Shown here: positions 5,268 through 11,729 of the stretch, one piece after another
How the letters are laid out: every line of letters starts with the position of its first letter
Position numbering within the stretch: the stretch's first letter is position 1
Origin: SZAS-103 sp038216155
Lineage (GTDB): Bacteria > Pseudomonadota > Gammaproteobacteria > Xanthomonadales > Xanthomonadaceae
Direction of reading: 5' to 3'
Length of the DNA: 15,686 bases
Assembly (NCBI GenBank): GCA_038216155.1
Contig: JBBQQH010000066.1
Coordinates: forward strand, 1-15,686
Translations under genes and position numbers: made by a program
Notes under the pieces: generated by a model
Told to the model about the DNA's origin: nothing
Databases searched by the model: none
What the model saw: the letters and a program-made list of their open reading frames with translations, nothing else

Positions 5268-7566
5268 TCGGAGTATCGCCGCCGTAGGTGTAGTAGTTGT
5301 AGTCGCCGTAGCCATAACCATACGAGCCGCTCTTGGCATCGACCTTGGTCAGCAGCGCGCCCACCAATCTGGCGCGTGCCGACAGCAAGCGCTTGACCGC
5401 ACCCTTGGCGATCGGCTTGCGGGTCTCGCCGGCATCGATCACCAGCAACGTGCCCATCGCCACATGCGCGATGATCGGGGCGTCGGCCAGACCAATCGTC
5501 GGCGGGCCATCAATGATCACCTGATCGTATTTCGCCATCGCCACCGTCAGCAGCGAGAGCATCTTCGGGCCGGCCAGCAACTCGGCGGGATTGGGCGGAA
5601 TCGGCCCCGACAGGATCACGTGCAGGGTACTGTCATCCGGCATATGGATGACATCCTGCGGTTTGGCCGCGCCAGCCAGGCAGTTGCTCAATCCCAGCGT
5701 GTTGTCCAGGCCCAGCGTCTTGTGCAAGGTCGGGTTGCGCAAGTCGGCATCGATCAGCAACACGCGCTTGCCCAGCTGCGCGAAGTTTTTCGCCAGCGTC
5801 AGCGCGCTGGTCGATTTGCCCTCGGCCGGCCGCGCGCTGGTTACCAGCAGGCTGCGTGGCACGCCAGACTCGGTCGAGAACTGCAACGCCGTGCGCACCG
5901 AACGATAGGATTCGGAGAAGGCCGAACGCGGATCTTCCAGCGCCTGTGTCGGCGTCATGTTCTTGAGTTTCGGAATGATGCCCAGCACCGCGAGGCCGAG
6001 TTGCTTCTCGATATCGGCCGGCGTCTTCAGCGTGTCATCCAGGAACTCGAAGCCCAGCGCCAACATGCCGCCCAACAACAATCCGCCCAGCAGGGCCAGT
6101 GCAAGGTTGCGTGGCAGATTGGGCTTGTACGGGCCGATCGGGACTTCCGCTGGATCGACGATGCTGATGTTGTTGGTCGCCACGCCACCGGCCAGGCCGA
6201 CTTCCTTGTAGCGTTGCAACAGGCCATCGTAGAGCTGGCGGTTGGTGTCAACCTCACGCTTGAGCACGTTGTACTGGATGCTGCGACCGGCCAGATCGAG
6301 CACGTCACCTTTGGCGCTGTCGATCTGTTGCTTGAGCAAGGTTTCCTGCGCCAGCGCCGACTGGTAATCGGCACGCGCCGAGCCCTTGACATTGCCGGTC
6401 TCACTGCGGATCTGCTTGTCGATCTCGTCGACCTGGCTTTTGAGCTGCATCATCAGCGGATAGGCCGGCTTGTAGGTGGTCAGCTTGTCCTGGTATTGGC
6501 CCATCAGCTCCGCACGCCTGGCCTGCAGCGACTTGATGATGGAATTGCCCAGCATGTCCGAGGGAAGCTCGGTCCCGCTCGCACTGGACGCCTGCCGCCA
6601 GCGGGCCTCGGCCACGATGCGCGTGGCCTGTGCACCCGACAACGAGGCATTGAGCTGGGCCAGCGACTGGTCGGATAACGTCTGATTATCGGTGCTGTTG
6701 AAGATCTTTTCTTTTTGCGCGACCGCGACCAGCTGCTTCTCGGAATCCTCCAGCTTGGCCTTGAGTTGCGCCAGTCCGTCCTCGAGGTATTTCTTGGCGT
6801 AAGCCGACGCATCAAACCCGTGTTCGATATTGCTGGCAATAAAACTCGCCGCAATCGTGTTCGCGGCCTTTGCCGCGAAGCCGGCCGACGGACTGTCGAA
6901 GCTGATCTCCACCAGCCGCGAGTCCTTCACCGGTTGCACGACCAAGCCCCCTTGCACCACGTCGGTCATCGCCTCGACGTTCTCCTTGGCGCTGGTGGCC
7001 GTGGCCTTTGCAGACGACTTGCGACCGTGCAGCAGGCCGCTGAGCTTGCTCCACGGCGAGTCGCCGCCGATCGACAGATACTGGGTGCCGGTCTGCGTGA
7101 CCAACGTCTGCCCGGCCCGTTTGGCCAGCGACCGACTGCGCAGCAGCGCGTACTGGGTTTGGTAATAGTCCGCACTGTAGCCATAGCCCCCCGTCCCGGC
7201 GGCATCGGTAGAACCTACTTCCACCACCTTGGTGGCCTCCAGATCAATCTGGATGGTGGCCGTGGACCGATAGATCGGCGTGGTCACCAGGGTCGCAATC
7301 AATACCGTGAACACGATGATCGCCAGCGTCGTGAGCACCGTCCATTTGCGCTTGAGCAGAATGTGCCAATAGCTCAGCAGGTCGATCTCATCGCCGTCCT
7401 GACCAGCATCGGGATCGCGCACGTCGGTCGACAACGCGCCTGCGTTCGCGCCACGCTCGACCAGTGCTGAGCCAGCGCGAGTGTTGGCATGAACCGGCAA
7501 CTGATCCCGGCCGCCTGCCGCAGCGCGGTCGTCGGTCGAGTCTTCTGGAAATTCCTCATCCTGCAT
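5251..7566 (-). CDS. Wzc/GumC-like chain-length determinant fused to BY-kinase (tyrosine autokinase)
   Basis: 771 residues, the usual length for proteobacterial Wzc-type fusions. After a polar cytoplasmic tail, TM1 is at about 74-94, a Wzz-like and coiled-coil periplasmic region spans about 95-485, with the Pro-rich PAEVPIGPYKPNLPRN (472-487) before TM2 at about 487-507. The cytoplasmic kinase carries Walker A SARPAEGKST (577-586), Walker A' LLIDADLR (603-610) and Walker B VIIDGPP (683-689). The tail has seven tyrosines between 749 and 761, the expected autophosphorylation cluster. In this family, kinase cycling controls octamer assembly and polymer length, acting with Wza. It starts 43 bp after the export lipoprotein gene. 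A short out-of-frame ATG with a better-placed AGGA lies 7 nt upstream, so start-site strength is unusual. Confidence 0.96.
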   Translation of the reverse strand: MQDEEFPEDSTDDRAAAGGRDQLPVHANTRAGSALVERGANAGALSTDVRDPDAGQDGDEIDLLSYWHILLKRKWTVLTTLAIIVFTVLIATLVTTPIYRSTATIQIDLEATKVVEVGSTDAAGTGGYGYSADYYQTQYALLRSRSLAKRAGQTLVTQTGTQYLSIGGDSPWSKLSGLLHGRKSSAKATATSAKENVEAMTDVVQGGLVVQPVKDSRLVEISFDSPSAGFAAKAANTIAASFIASNIEHGFDASAYAKKYLEDGLAQLKAKLEDSEKQLVAVAQKEKIFNSTDNQTLSDQSLAQLNASLSGAQATRIVAEARWRQASSASGTELPSDMLGNSIIKSLQARRAELMGQYQDKLTTYKPAYPLMMQLKSQVDEIDKQIRSETGNVKGSARADYQSALAQETLLKQQIDSAKGDVLDLAGRSIQYNVLKREVDTNRQLYDGLLQRYKEVGLAGGVATNNISIVDPAEVPIGPYKPNLPRNLALALLGGLLLGGMLALGFEFLDDTLKTPADIEKQLGLAVLGIIPKLKNMTPTQALEDPRSAFSESYRSVRTALQFSTESGVPRSLLVTSARPAEGKSTSALTLAKNFAQLGKRVLLIDADLRNPTLHKTLGLDNTLGLSNCLAGAAKPQDVIHMPDDSTLHVILSGPIPPNPAELLAGPKMLSLLTVAMAKYDQVIIDGPPTIGLADAPIIAHVAMGTLLVIDAGETRKPIAKGAVKRLLSARARLVGALLTKVDAKSGSYGYGYGDYNYYTYGGDTPKLTRQ

Positions 7567-7573
7567 AAATCAT
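7556..7573 (-). other. Five-codon upstream ORF overlapping the kinase start
   Basis: On the minus strand AGGACAC precedes ATG ATT TAT GCA GGA TGA. The Shine-Dalgarno-like AGGA is 3 nt from this ATG but about 10 nt from the kinase ATG at 7566, and the mini-ORF terminates inside the kinase gene. It could be a re-initiation device or chance. No direct evidence for translation. Confidence 0.22.
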
Positions 7574-7609
7574 GTGTCCTGGAAAAACGGAAGTACCGGA
7601 GCGATAGGC

Positions 7610-8335
7610 TCAGGGGAACAAACGGAACAGGCCCAGCGCCGGGACGGCCTGAATGAAGTTGCGAAACGCGCTCTTGGAGCCAGACTTGTCGACCACCACG
7701 ATGTCATCGCCATACACCTGCGGATCTTCGGCCGATCCCCGGCGAATCGCCGACAGGTCGAACACCGCGGCCATCTTCTGGCCCTTGATCATGCGAAACA
7801 CCACCACGCCCTTGGGATCGGCCAGATCATCCAGACCGCCACCAATGGCGATCACCTGGATCAGCGAAGTCTTGCCGGTCAACGGATAGATCCCCGGCTT
7901 CTTCACCGAGCCCTCCACCGTGACGCGCTGGCTGGTGTATTCCTTGATGAAGACGCTGACCTGCGGCGATTGCAGGTAGCCTTCGGACAACTTCTTTGTC
8001 AGATCGCTCTGCAATTCCTCGACCGACTTGCCGCCGGCCTGCAACGTGCCCACCAGCGGTAGCGAGATCATGCCGGTCGAGCCCACGCGCACGTCCTGGG
8101 TCAGTTCGGCCACGCCAAACACGGTGATCGTCAGCAGGTCCTGCGCGCCGATGCGGTAGTCCGACACCCCTTGGTACGCACCGCTGGCGCTGGTGGTATC
8201 GGGCGCTGCAAGCTGCGCGCCCGACTGCGAGACCTGCCGCGTGCTGCCGGCTTTGAGTCCTGAACTGGATCCGCATGCACCCAACATTGCGCACACAAAC
8301 GCGAGCAGCAGCCAGCTGGCCAGATTCGACTTCAT
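7610..8335 (-). CDS. Wza/GumB-like outer-membrane polysaccharide export lipoprotein
   Basis: 241 residues from the ATG at 8335. A lipoprotein signal peptide ends in LGAC (lipobox, Cys21). Residues about 58-130 form the polysaccharide export (PES) domain (DYRIGAQDLLTITVFGVAEL, then TGMISLPLVGTL and SPQVSVFIKEY), and 137 onward a SLBB domain (VTVEGSVKKPGIYPLTG). It is much shorter than E. coli Wza, lacking the second SLBB and the long C-terminal helix, as in GumB-type proteins; the last residues FRNFIQAVPALGLFRLF may be a short amphipathic helix. The reading frame extends to a GTG at 8377 overlapping the phosphatase stop, but GAGGAA lies 9 nt before the ATG at 8335 and the signal peptide begins there. 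It should form the outer-membrane pore with the Wzc-like protein. Confidence 0.95.
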   Translation of the reverse strand: MKSNLASWLLLAFVCAMLGACGSSSGLKAGSTRQVSQSGAQLAAPDTTSASGAYQGVSDYRIGAQDLLTITVFGVAELTQDVRVGSTGMISLPLVGTLQAGGKSVEELQSDLTKKLSEGYLQSPQVSVFIKEYTSQRVTVEGSVKKPGIYPLTGKTSLIQVIAIGGGLDDLADPKGVVVFRMIKGQKMAAVFDLSAIRRGSAEDPQVYGDDIVVVDKSGSKSAFRNFIQAVPALGLFRLFP

Positions 8336-8344
8336 GGTGTCTGA

Positions 8345-8350
8345 TTCCTC
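8345..8350 (-). promoter_or_regulatory. Ribosome-binding site deciding the export lipoprotein start
   Basis: GAGGAA on the minus strand, 9 nt before the ATG at 8335. It favours the ATG start over the GTG at 8377. Confidence 0.7.
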
Positions 8351-8353
8351 AGT

Positions 8354-8375
8354 AAAACGACGCGGGAGCCGCGTC
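8354..8375 (-). terminator. Hairpin with short T tract between the phosphatase and export genes (possible attenuator)
   Basis: On the minus strand a perfect 7-bp stem GACGCGG / CCGCGTC with the loop CTC is followed by GTTTT. The stem starts within the phosphatase stop codon (TGA at 8376-8374). The loop is small and the T tract short, so it may act as a partial terminator that lowers expression of the downstream export genes; it could also be a chance hairpin. Confidence 0.4.
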
Positions 8376-9174
8376 ACCGGGTGGCGAACAGCCGTCGCAA
8401 CCGGCCGCCTGCCGGTTTGGAGCCGGCTATCTTACCTTGTGGAAGCGCCGGAAGCTCGTTCGGGGGACGGTTCTCGATGATTCCCCGAGGACGATTCAGC
8501 ACCAGATTGACTGCCTCGGCTTCGCCCAGGCGCAACGCCGCAGCGTCGCGGGCTTCGGCCAGCAACGGCGGACGCTTGTCGATGTGATGCGCGTCGGTCG
8601 CCAGCAGATGCACCTGGCGCTCGTCGAGCATGCGCTCGGCCCAGTACTTGGGGCGGCGTCCGAAGCGACCGGTGACGCTGCCGGCGGTGATCTGCATCAA
8701 GGCGCCGGCATGCGCAAGACGACCGAAGACTTCGTAATGGGTGTCGATCCAGGACAGTCGCTCGGGATGCGTGACCACCGGAACAATGCCAGCCGCCAAC
8801 AGGTTGAACACCTGTTCTTCGAGTCGCGGCGGCGCAACGTGGTGTGGCGGTTCAAACAACAGATAGCGGGTGTTGTTGAGGGTGGGAATGCGACCGGCGC
8901 GGATGTCGGTCAGCAGGTCCGGCGTGAGATGGGTGTCGGCACCGATCATCAGGGTCAGCTTGATGCCCTCCTCGTTCAGCGTCGCCTGCAAGGAAGTGAT
9001 CGCCGCGGCAATGCCGTCGCGGTGGTTCTCGTATAACCCGGGGTAGATATGCGGCGTGCAGGCGACGTGGGTGATGCCGTCGCTCTCGGCACACCGCGCC
9101 ATCGCCAGCGCCACCTCAAGGTTAGGCGCGCCATCGTCGATGCCGGGCAACATGTGACAATGCAGGTCAATCAT
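8374..9174 (-). CDS. CpsB/CapC-family (PHP domain) tyrosine-protein phosphatase
   Basis: 266 residues, normal for the family. Metal-binding PHP motifs are in order: MIDLHCHMLPGIDDG (His5, His7, Asp14), VACTPHI (His42), GADTHL (78-83), FEPP (Glu108), THPER (His136) and LATDAHHID (Asp194, His196). In Gram-positive bacteria CpsB/YwqE are Mn-dependent phosphatases that dephosphorylate the capsule BY-kinase; here the kinase is two genes downstream, so the same pairing is likely, acting in the cytoplasm. It is the first gene of the polysaccharide block. The ATG must be correct because the first metal ligands follow at once. No Shine-Dalgarno sequence is visible before it. The Lys/Arg-rich C-terminal tail is not part of the PHP fold. 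Confidence 0.94.
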   Translation of the reverse strand: MIDLHCHMLPGIDDGAPNLEVALAMARCAESDGITHVACTPHIYPGLYENHRDGIAAAITSLQATLNEEGIKLTLMIGADTHLTPDLLTDIRAGRIPTLNNTRYLLFEPPHHVAPPRLEEQVFNLLAAGIVPVVTHPERLSWIDTHYEVFGRLAHAGALMQITAGSVTGRFGRRPKYWAERMLDERQVHLLATDAHHIDKRPPLLAEARDAAALRLGEAEAVNLVLNRPRGIIENRPPNELPALPQGKIAGSKPAGGRLRRLFATR

Positions 9175-9298
9175 TGGCTACTAAATACCACAGGCAATGC
9201 GAATCGCGTGTGCGGGCCGAATGGACGTTCAGGATGGGCGGACGGACGGGTGTGCACACGCCGGTCGATTTCGTTCAGCCAGCCCGATTCCGTAACGT

Positions 9299-9313
9299 GC
9301 GCCGTGCGTGCCA
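9299..9313 (-). promoter_or_regulatory. Weak sigma54-like site upstream of the polysaccharide block
   Basis: The 241-bp gap 9175-9415 must contain the promoter of the polysaccharide genes. On the minus strand TGGCACG is followed at the right spacing by GC (TGGCACG-CACG-GCGC). The -24 element is perfect but the -12 element has only the conserved GC. It lies about 125 nt before the phosphatase start. No convincing sigma70 pair is visible in the gap. Confidence 0.15.
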
Positions 9314-9339
9314 GCTACGCTGTCCGTTGCCCTCTTTGA

Positions 9340-9387
9340 CCGCCATGGATGGCGGGAATGCCGAAAATGCAGGGCGTAATTTTCGGC
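9340..9387. repeat. Two adjacent inverted repeats downstream of the glutamate synthase-like gene
   Basis: The first is CCGCCAT-gg-ATGGCGG (9340-9355, 7-bp arms). The second is GCCGAAAAT / ATTTTCGGC (9360-9368 and 9379-9387, 9-bp arms with a 10-nt loop). The second starts about 28 nt after the stop of the glutamate synthase-like gene. Neither has a T tract on either strand, so they may stabilise the mRNA 3' end, help termination with Rho, or bind a protein in the promoter region of the polysaccharide genes. Confidence 0.6.
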
Positions 9388-9415
9388 CGGGCTTCGCAGT
9401 CCTACTCCCAACCAC

Positions 9416-11032
9416 CTATTCCAACTTGCTGCGCCGCAACTCTGCGACCTGACTCGGCGGGCTGAACGCGTCCGCGCTGGCGGCCATCCAGAACTCCTGG
9501 AACACCACGTGGTCGGGCACGCCACGCAGCAGTTCACCGGGCTTGAGATAACGGTACAAGCCGGCCAGCGAACTGATCTGGGTCGGCGACAGGCGGCGGA
9601 TGATGTGTTCGGGGCCGAGTTCTTCGGGATGGCTCAGGCCCGCCGCTGCCAGTAGTTCCTTGAGCGCGTGCAAGGTGTTCTGGTGGAATCGATACACGCG
9701 CATCGCCTTGGTTTCGACATCCAGCGCACGCTGGCGCAACGGATCCTGCGTTGCCACGCCGCTCGGGCAGCGGTCGGTGTGACAACTCAGCGACTGGATG
9801 CAGCCCAGCGCGATGATCCGGGCCAGCTCATAGGCACTGGTGATCTTGCCCGCCGCGCCGATCCGGATACGGCTGCGCAGGTCCAGTCCGACCAGCGTGT
9901 TGTGCACCAGCAGCAACGCTTCGCGCAGCGGTACGCCGACGTGATCGATGAACTCGGCCGGTGCCGCGCCGGTGCCGCCCTCGCCGCCGTCGACGACGAT
10001 GAAATCCGGCAGGATGCCGGTGCGCTGCATCGCCTTGGCGATGCCGAACCATTCCCACGGATGGCCGATCGCCAGCTTGAATCCTGTCGGCTTGCCGCCC
10101 GACAGCTCGCGCAGTCGGGCAACGAATTCCAGCAATCCAACCGGGGTGGAGAATTCCGAATGGCTGGCGGGCGAAATGCAATCCACGCCCTGCCGAATGC
10201 CGCGCGCTTCGGCGATCTCGGCCGACACCTTCGCCGCTGGCAGCACGCCGCCATGACCGGGCTTGGCGCCTTGCGAGAGCTTGATCTCGATCATCTTTAC
10301 CTGCGGCGACCGCGCATTCTCGGTGAAGCGCTCAGCGCTGAAACTGCCGTCGTCGTTGCGACACCCGAAGTAACCCGACGCCACTTCCCAGACCAGATCG
10401 CCGCCCTTGGCACGGTGATGGCGAGAGATCGATCCTTCGCCGGTGTCGTGATAGAAGTTGCCGCGCTGCGCGCCTTCGTTGAGGGCAAGAATTGCGTTGG
10501 CTGACAGTGAGCCGAAACTCATCGCCGAGATGTTGAACACGCTGGCCGAATACGGATGCGCGCACTCGGCGCCGATGACGATGCGGAAATCGTGGCTGTC
10601 GATTGCCGCTGGCCGCACCGAATGATTAATCCATTCGTAGTTTGTGGCGTAGACGTCGGCCTGAGTACCGAACGGTCGAGTGTCGCGCTGGCCTTTCGCA
10701 CGCTGGTATATCAGTGCACGTTGCAGGCGGGAGAACGGATTCTTCTGGGTGTCCGGCTCGATGAAGTACTGGCGGATTTCCGGGCCGATCGATTCCAGGA
10801 AATAGCGGAAATGCGCCAGCACCGGATAGTTGCGACTGACCGTATGCCGTCGCTGGAACACATCGATGATGCCGATCGCGCTCAGTGCACCGAAGATCGC
10901 CGCGCCCCACCACCAATCATGATCGGTTTGAGCGCGCCAGACGCTGAGCACGCTTAGCGCAAGGCACGCCAGAAACGCCAGGTAGCGAGCGGGAAACAGA
11001 TTGACAAACAGATTGCGAACGCGATCGCGCAT
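9416..11032 (-). CDS. Orphan FMN-binding glutamate synthase-domain membrane protein
   Basis: 538 residues from the ATG at 11032; the open frame continues upstream through the tRNA genes but that part is not coding. Two membrane helices (about 16-33 and 40-57) precede a GltB-type FMN domain: SAMSFGSLS (169-177), TGEGSISRHH (197-206), KLSQGAKPGHGG (251-262), VVDGGEGGTGAAP (347-359). The cysteine pattern Cys411-x5-Cys417-x4-Cys422 (CIQSLSCHTDRC) fits the [3Fe-4S] ligands of glutamate synthase. The glutaminase domain is absent and no small GltD-like subunit is nearby, so glutamate synthesis is unproven; a redox enzyme at the inner membrane is safer. GGGGG lies a few nt before the ATG, and the gene begins 17 nt after tRNA-Leu with no terminator between, so it probably shares that transcript. 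Confidence 0.92.
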   Translation of the reverse strand: MRDRVRNLFVNLFPARYLAFLACLALSVLSVWRAQTDHDWWWGAAIFGALSAIGIIDVFQRRHTVSRNYPVLAHFRYFLESIGPEIRQYFIEPDTQKNPFSRLQRALIYQRAKGQRDTRPFGTQADVYATNYEWINHSVRPAAIDSHDFRIVIGAECAHPYSASVFNISAMSFGSLSANAILALNEGAQRGNFYHDTGEGSISRHHRAKGGDLVWEVASGYFGCRNDDGSFSAERFTENARSPQVKMIEIKLSQGAKPGHGGVLPAAKVSAEIAEARGIRQGVDCISPASHSEFSTPVGLLEFVARLRELSGGKPTGFKLAIGHPWEWFGIAKAMQRTGILPDFIVVDGGEGGTGAAPAEFIDHVGVPLREALLLVHNTLVGLDLRSRIRIGAAGKITSAYELARIIALGCIQSLSCHTDRCPSGVATQDPLRQRALDVETKAMRVYRFHQNTLHALKELLAAAGLSHPEELGPEHIIRRLSPTQISSLAGLYRYLKPGELLRGVPDHVVFQEFWMAASADAFSPPSQVAELRRSKLE

Positions 11033-11049
11033 GCCGCCCCCGACGACAG

Positions 11050-11136
11050 TGGTGCCCAGGGCGGGGGTCGAACCCGCACAACCTTGCGGTCGAGGGATTT
11101 TAAGTCCCTTGCGTCTACCAGTTTCGCCACCCGGGC
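11050..11136 (-). tRNA. tRNA-Leu (anticodon TAA)
   Basis: An 87-nt class II tRNA with encoded CCA. The acceptor GCCCGGG pairs with CCTGGGC (one G-T), the anticodon arm is AGGGA-CTTAAAA-TCCCT, a variable arm follows, and the T arm is GCGGG-TTCGACC-CCCGC. It corresponds in position to leuZ of E. coli, last in the glyW-cysT-leuZ series. Confidence 0.98.
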
Positions 11137-11222
11137 CAGGTTGCATGGTGCCGCAGTGGGCTGGCTGAAGGAAGAGCCCGACGGGAGGTTGGGAGAAGCC
11201 GCCTTCCTGATCGGCAAGCGCG

Positions 11223-11275
11223 TCCTCACCCGCAGCCACTGCGACCTCTCCGAGAGGAGAAGAGAGGAGAGCACT
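11223..11275. repeat. REP-like palindromic element between tRNA genes
   Basis: The 155-bp spacer between tRNA-Cys and tRNA-Leu holds CCTCTC-c-GAGAGG (11245-11257), flanked by pyrimidine-rich and GCGGGTGAGG-like sequence (minus strand). This arrangement resembles dispersed extragenic palindromes common in proteobacterial genomes, but copy number cannot be judged from one window. Confidence 0.35.
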
Positions 11276-11291
11276 TTTTGTGAAAATCGAT

Positions 11292-11365
11292 TGGAGGCCG
11301 AGGTCGGAATTGAACCGGCGTACGCGGCTTTGCAGGCCGCTGCATAACCACTCTGCCACCCGGCC
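11292..11365 (-). tRNA. tRNA-Cys (anticodon GCA)
   Basis: A 74-nt tRNA with encoded CCA. The acceptor GGCCGGG pairs with CTCGGCC (one G-T), the anticodon stem CGGCC/GGCCG-type arm carries GCA in CTGCAAA, and the T arm contains GGTTCAATTCC. Corresponds to cysT in the conserved tRNA order. Confidence 0.97.
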
Positions 11366-11474
11366 AAGGGTGTTTACTTTGCCGCCAATTCCCGTTCCGC
11401 TGAGCTATGACGCTGTTCGCGCGCTTGCACACAACTCACGCTACCTGAAACGTCACCAGTTTCGCACACACATC

Positions 11475-11503
11475 GCAATTCGCTTAAACACAACACGAAT
11501 TGC
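11475..11503. repeat. 8-bp inverted repeat in the tRNA-Gly to tRNA-Cys spacer
   Basis: GCAATTCG (11475-11482) and CGAATTGC (11496-11503) are exact inverted copies separated by 13 nt. There is no T tract on either side, so it is not an obvious terminator. It lies upstream of tRNA-Cys in a 231-bp spacer where I see no convincing second promoter; it could be an operator or a processing hairpin. Confidence 0.45.
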
Positions 11504-11511
11504 CACGCCTA

Positions 11512-11541
11512 TAAACAACAAGACCCCGGAAATCCGAGGTC
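11512..11541 (-). terminator. Rho-independent terminator downstream of tRNA-Gly
   Basis: On the minus strand GACCTCGG and CCGGGGTC pair over 8 bp (one T-G) around the loop ATTT, followed by TTGTTGTTTAT. It lies about 55 nt after tRNA-Gly, so at least part of the tRNA-Gly transcript should end before tRNA-Cys. Confidence 0.7.
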
Positions 11542-11596
11542 GGGATCAACATCAAACCTGTCGAAGACGACCGACTCTCAGCAATCGACCATCGTC

Positions 11597-11672
<76 letters not shown>

Positions 11673-11684
11673 TTGGGAGCGGCA

Positions 11685-11712
11685 AGGATACGGATTCGCG
11701 CAGGACTGTCAA
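11685..11712 (-). promoter_or_regulatory. Sigma70 promoter of tRNA-Gly
   Basis: On the minus strand a consensus TTGACA (11712-11707) and TATCCT (11690-11685) are separated by 16 bp. The following TTGCCGCTCCC is a GC-rich discriminator as in stringently controlled stable-RNA promoters. The expected start is a few nt before the mature tRNA end at 11672. The -35 box lies 8 nt past the pgsA stop. Confidence 0.8.
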
Positions 11713-11729
11713 CTTTTCGTCAACTTTTC
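11708..11729 (-). repeat. 11-bp perfect tandem duplication at the end of pgsA
   Basis: GAAAAGTTGAC occurs twice head to tail on the minus strand (11729-11719, then 11718-11708). The pgsA stop TGA lies in the first copy, and the second supplies the TTGAC of the tRNA promoter -35 box. Confidence 0.97.

Noticed and set aside
5023..6678. A 551-codon plus-strand open frame opposite the kinase and J-domain genes
   Set aside because: Arg/Gln-rich shadow of the kinase gene with no domain pattern.
319..9174. Exosortase (XrtA/EpsH) type EPS locus
   Set aside because: No exosortase, PEP-CTERM protein or XrtA-specific markers are visible; the genes fit a plain Wza/Wzc/Wzy locus.
11033..11359. N-terminal extension of the glutamate synthase-like protein into the tRNA genes
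   Set aside because: The 109 extra codons translate tRNA-Cys, the spacer and tRNA-Leu; the family N-terminus with its membrane helices starts at the ATG at 11032.
11366..11420. TAGCTCAGC on the minus strand upstream of tRNA-Cys, resembling a D-arm
   Set aside because: No acceptor, anticodon or T arm follows; about ten bases of similarity is not evidence for a tRNA remnant.
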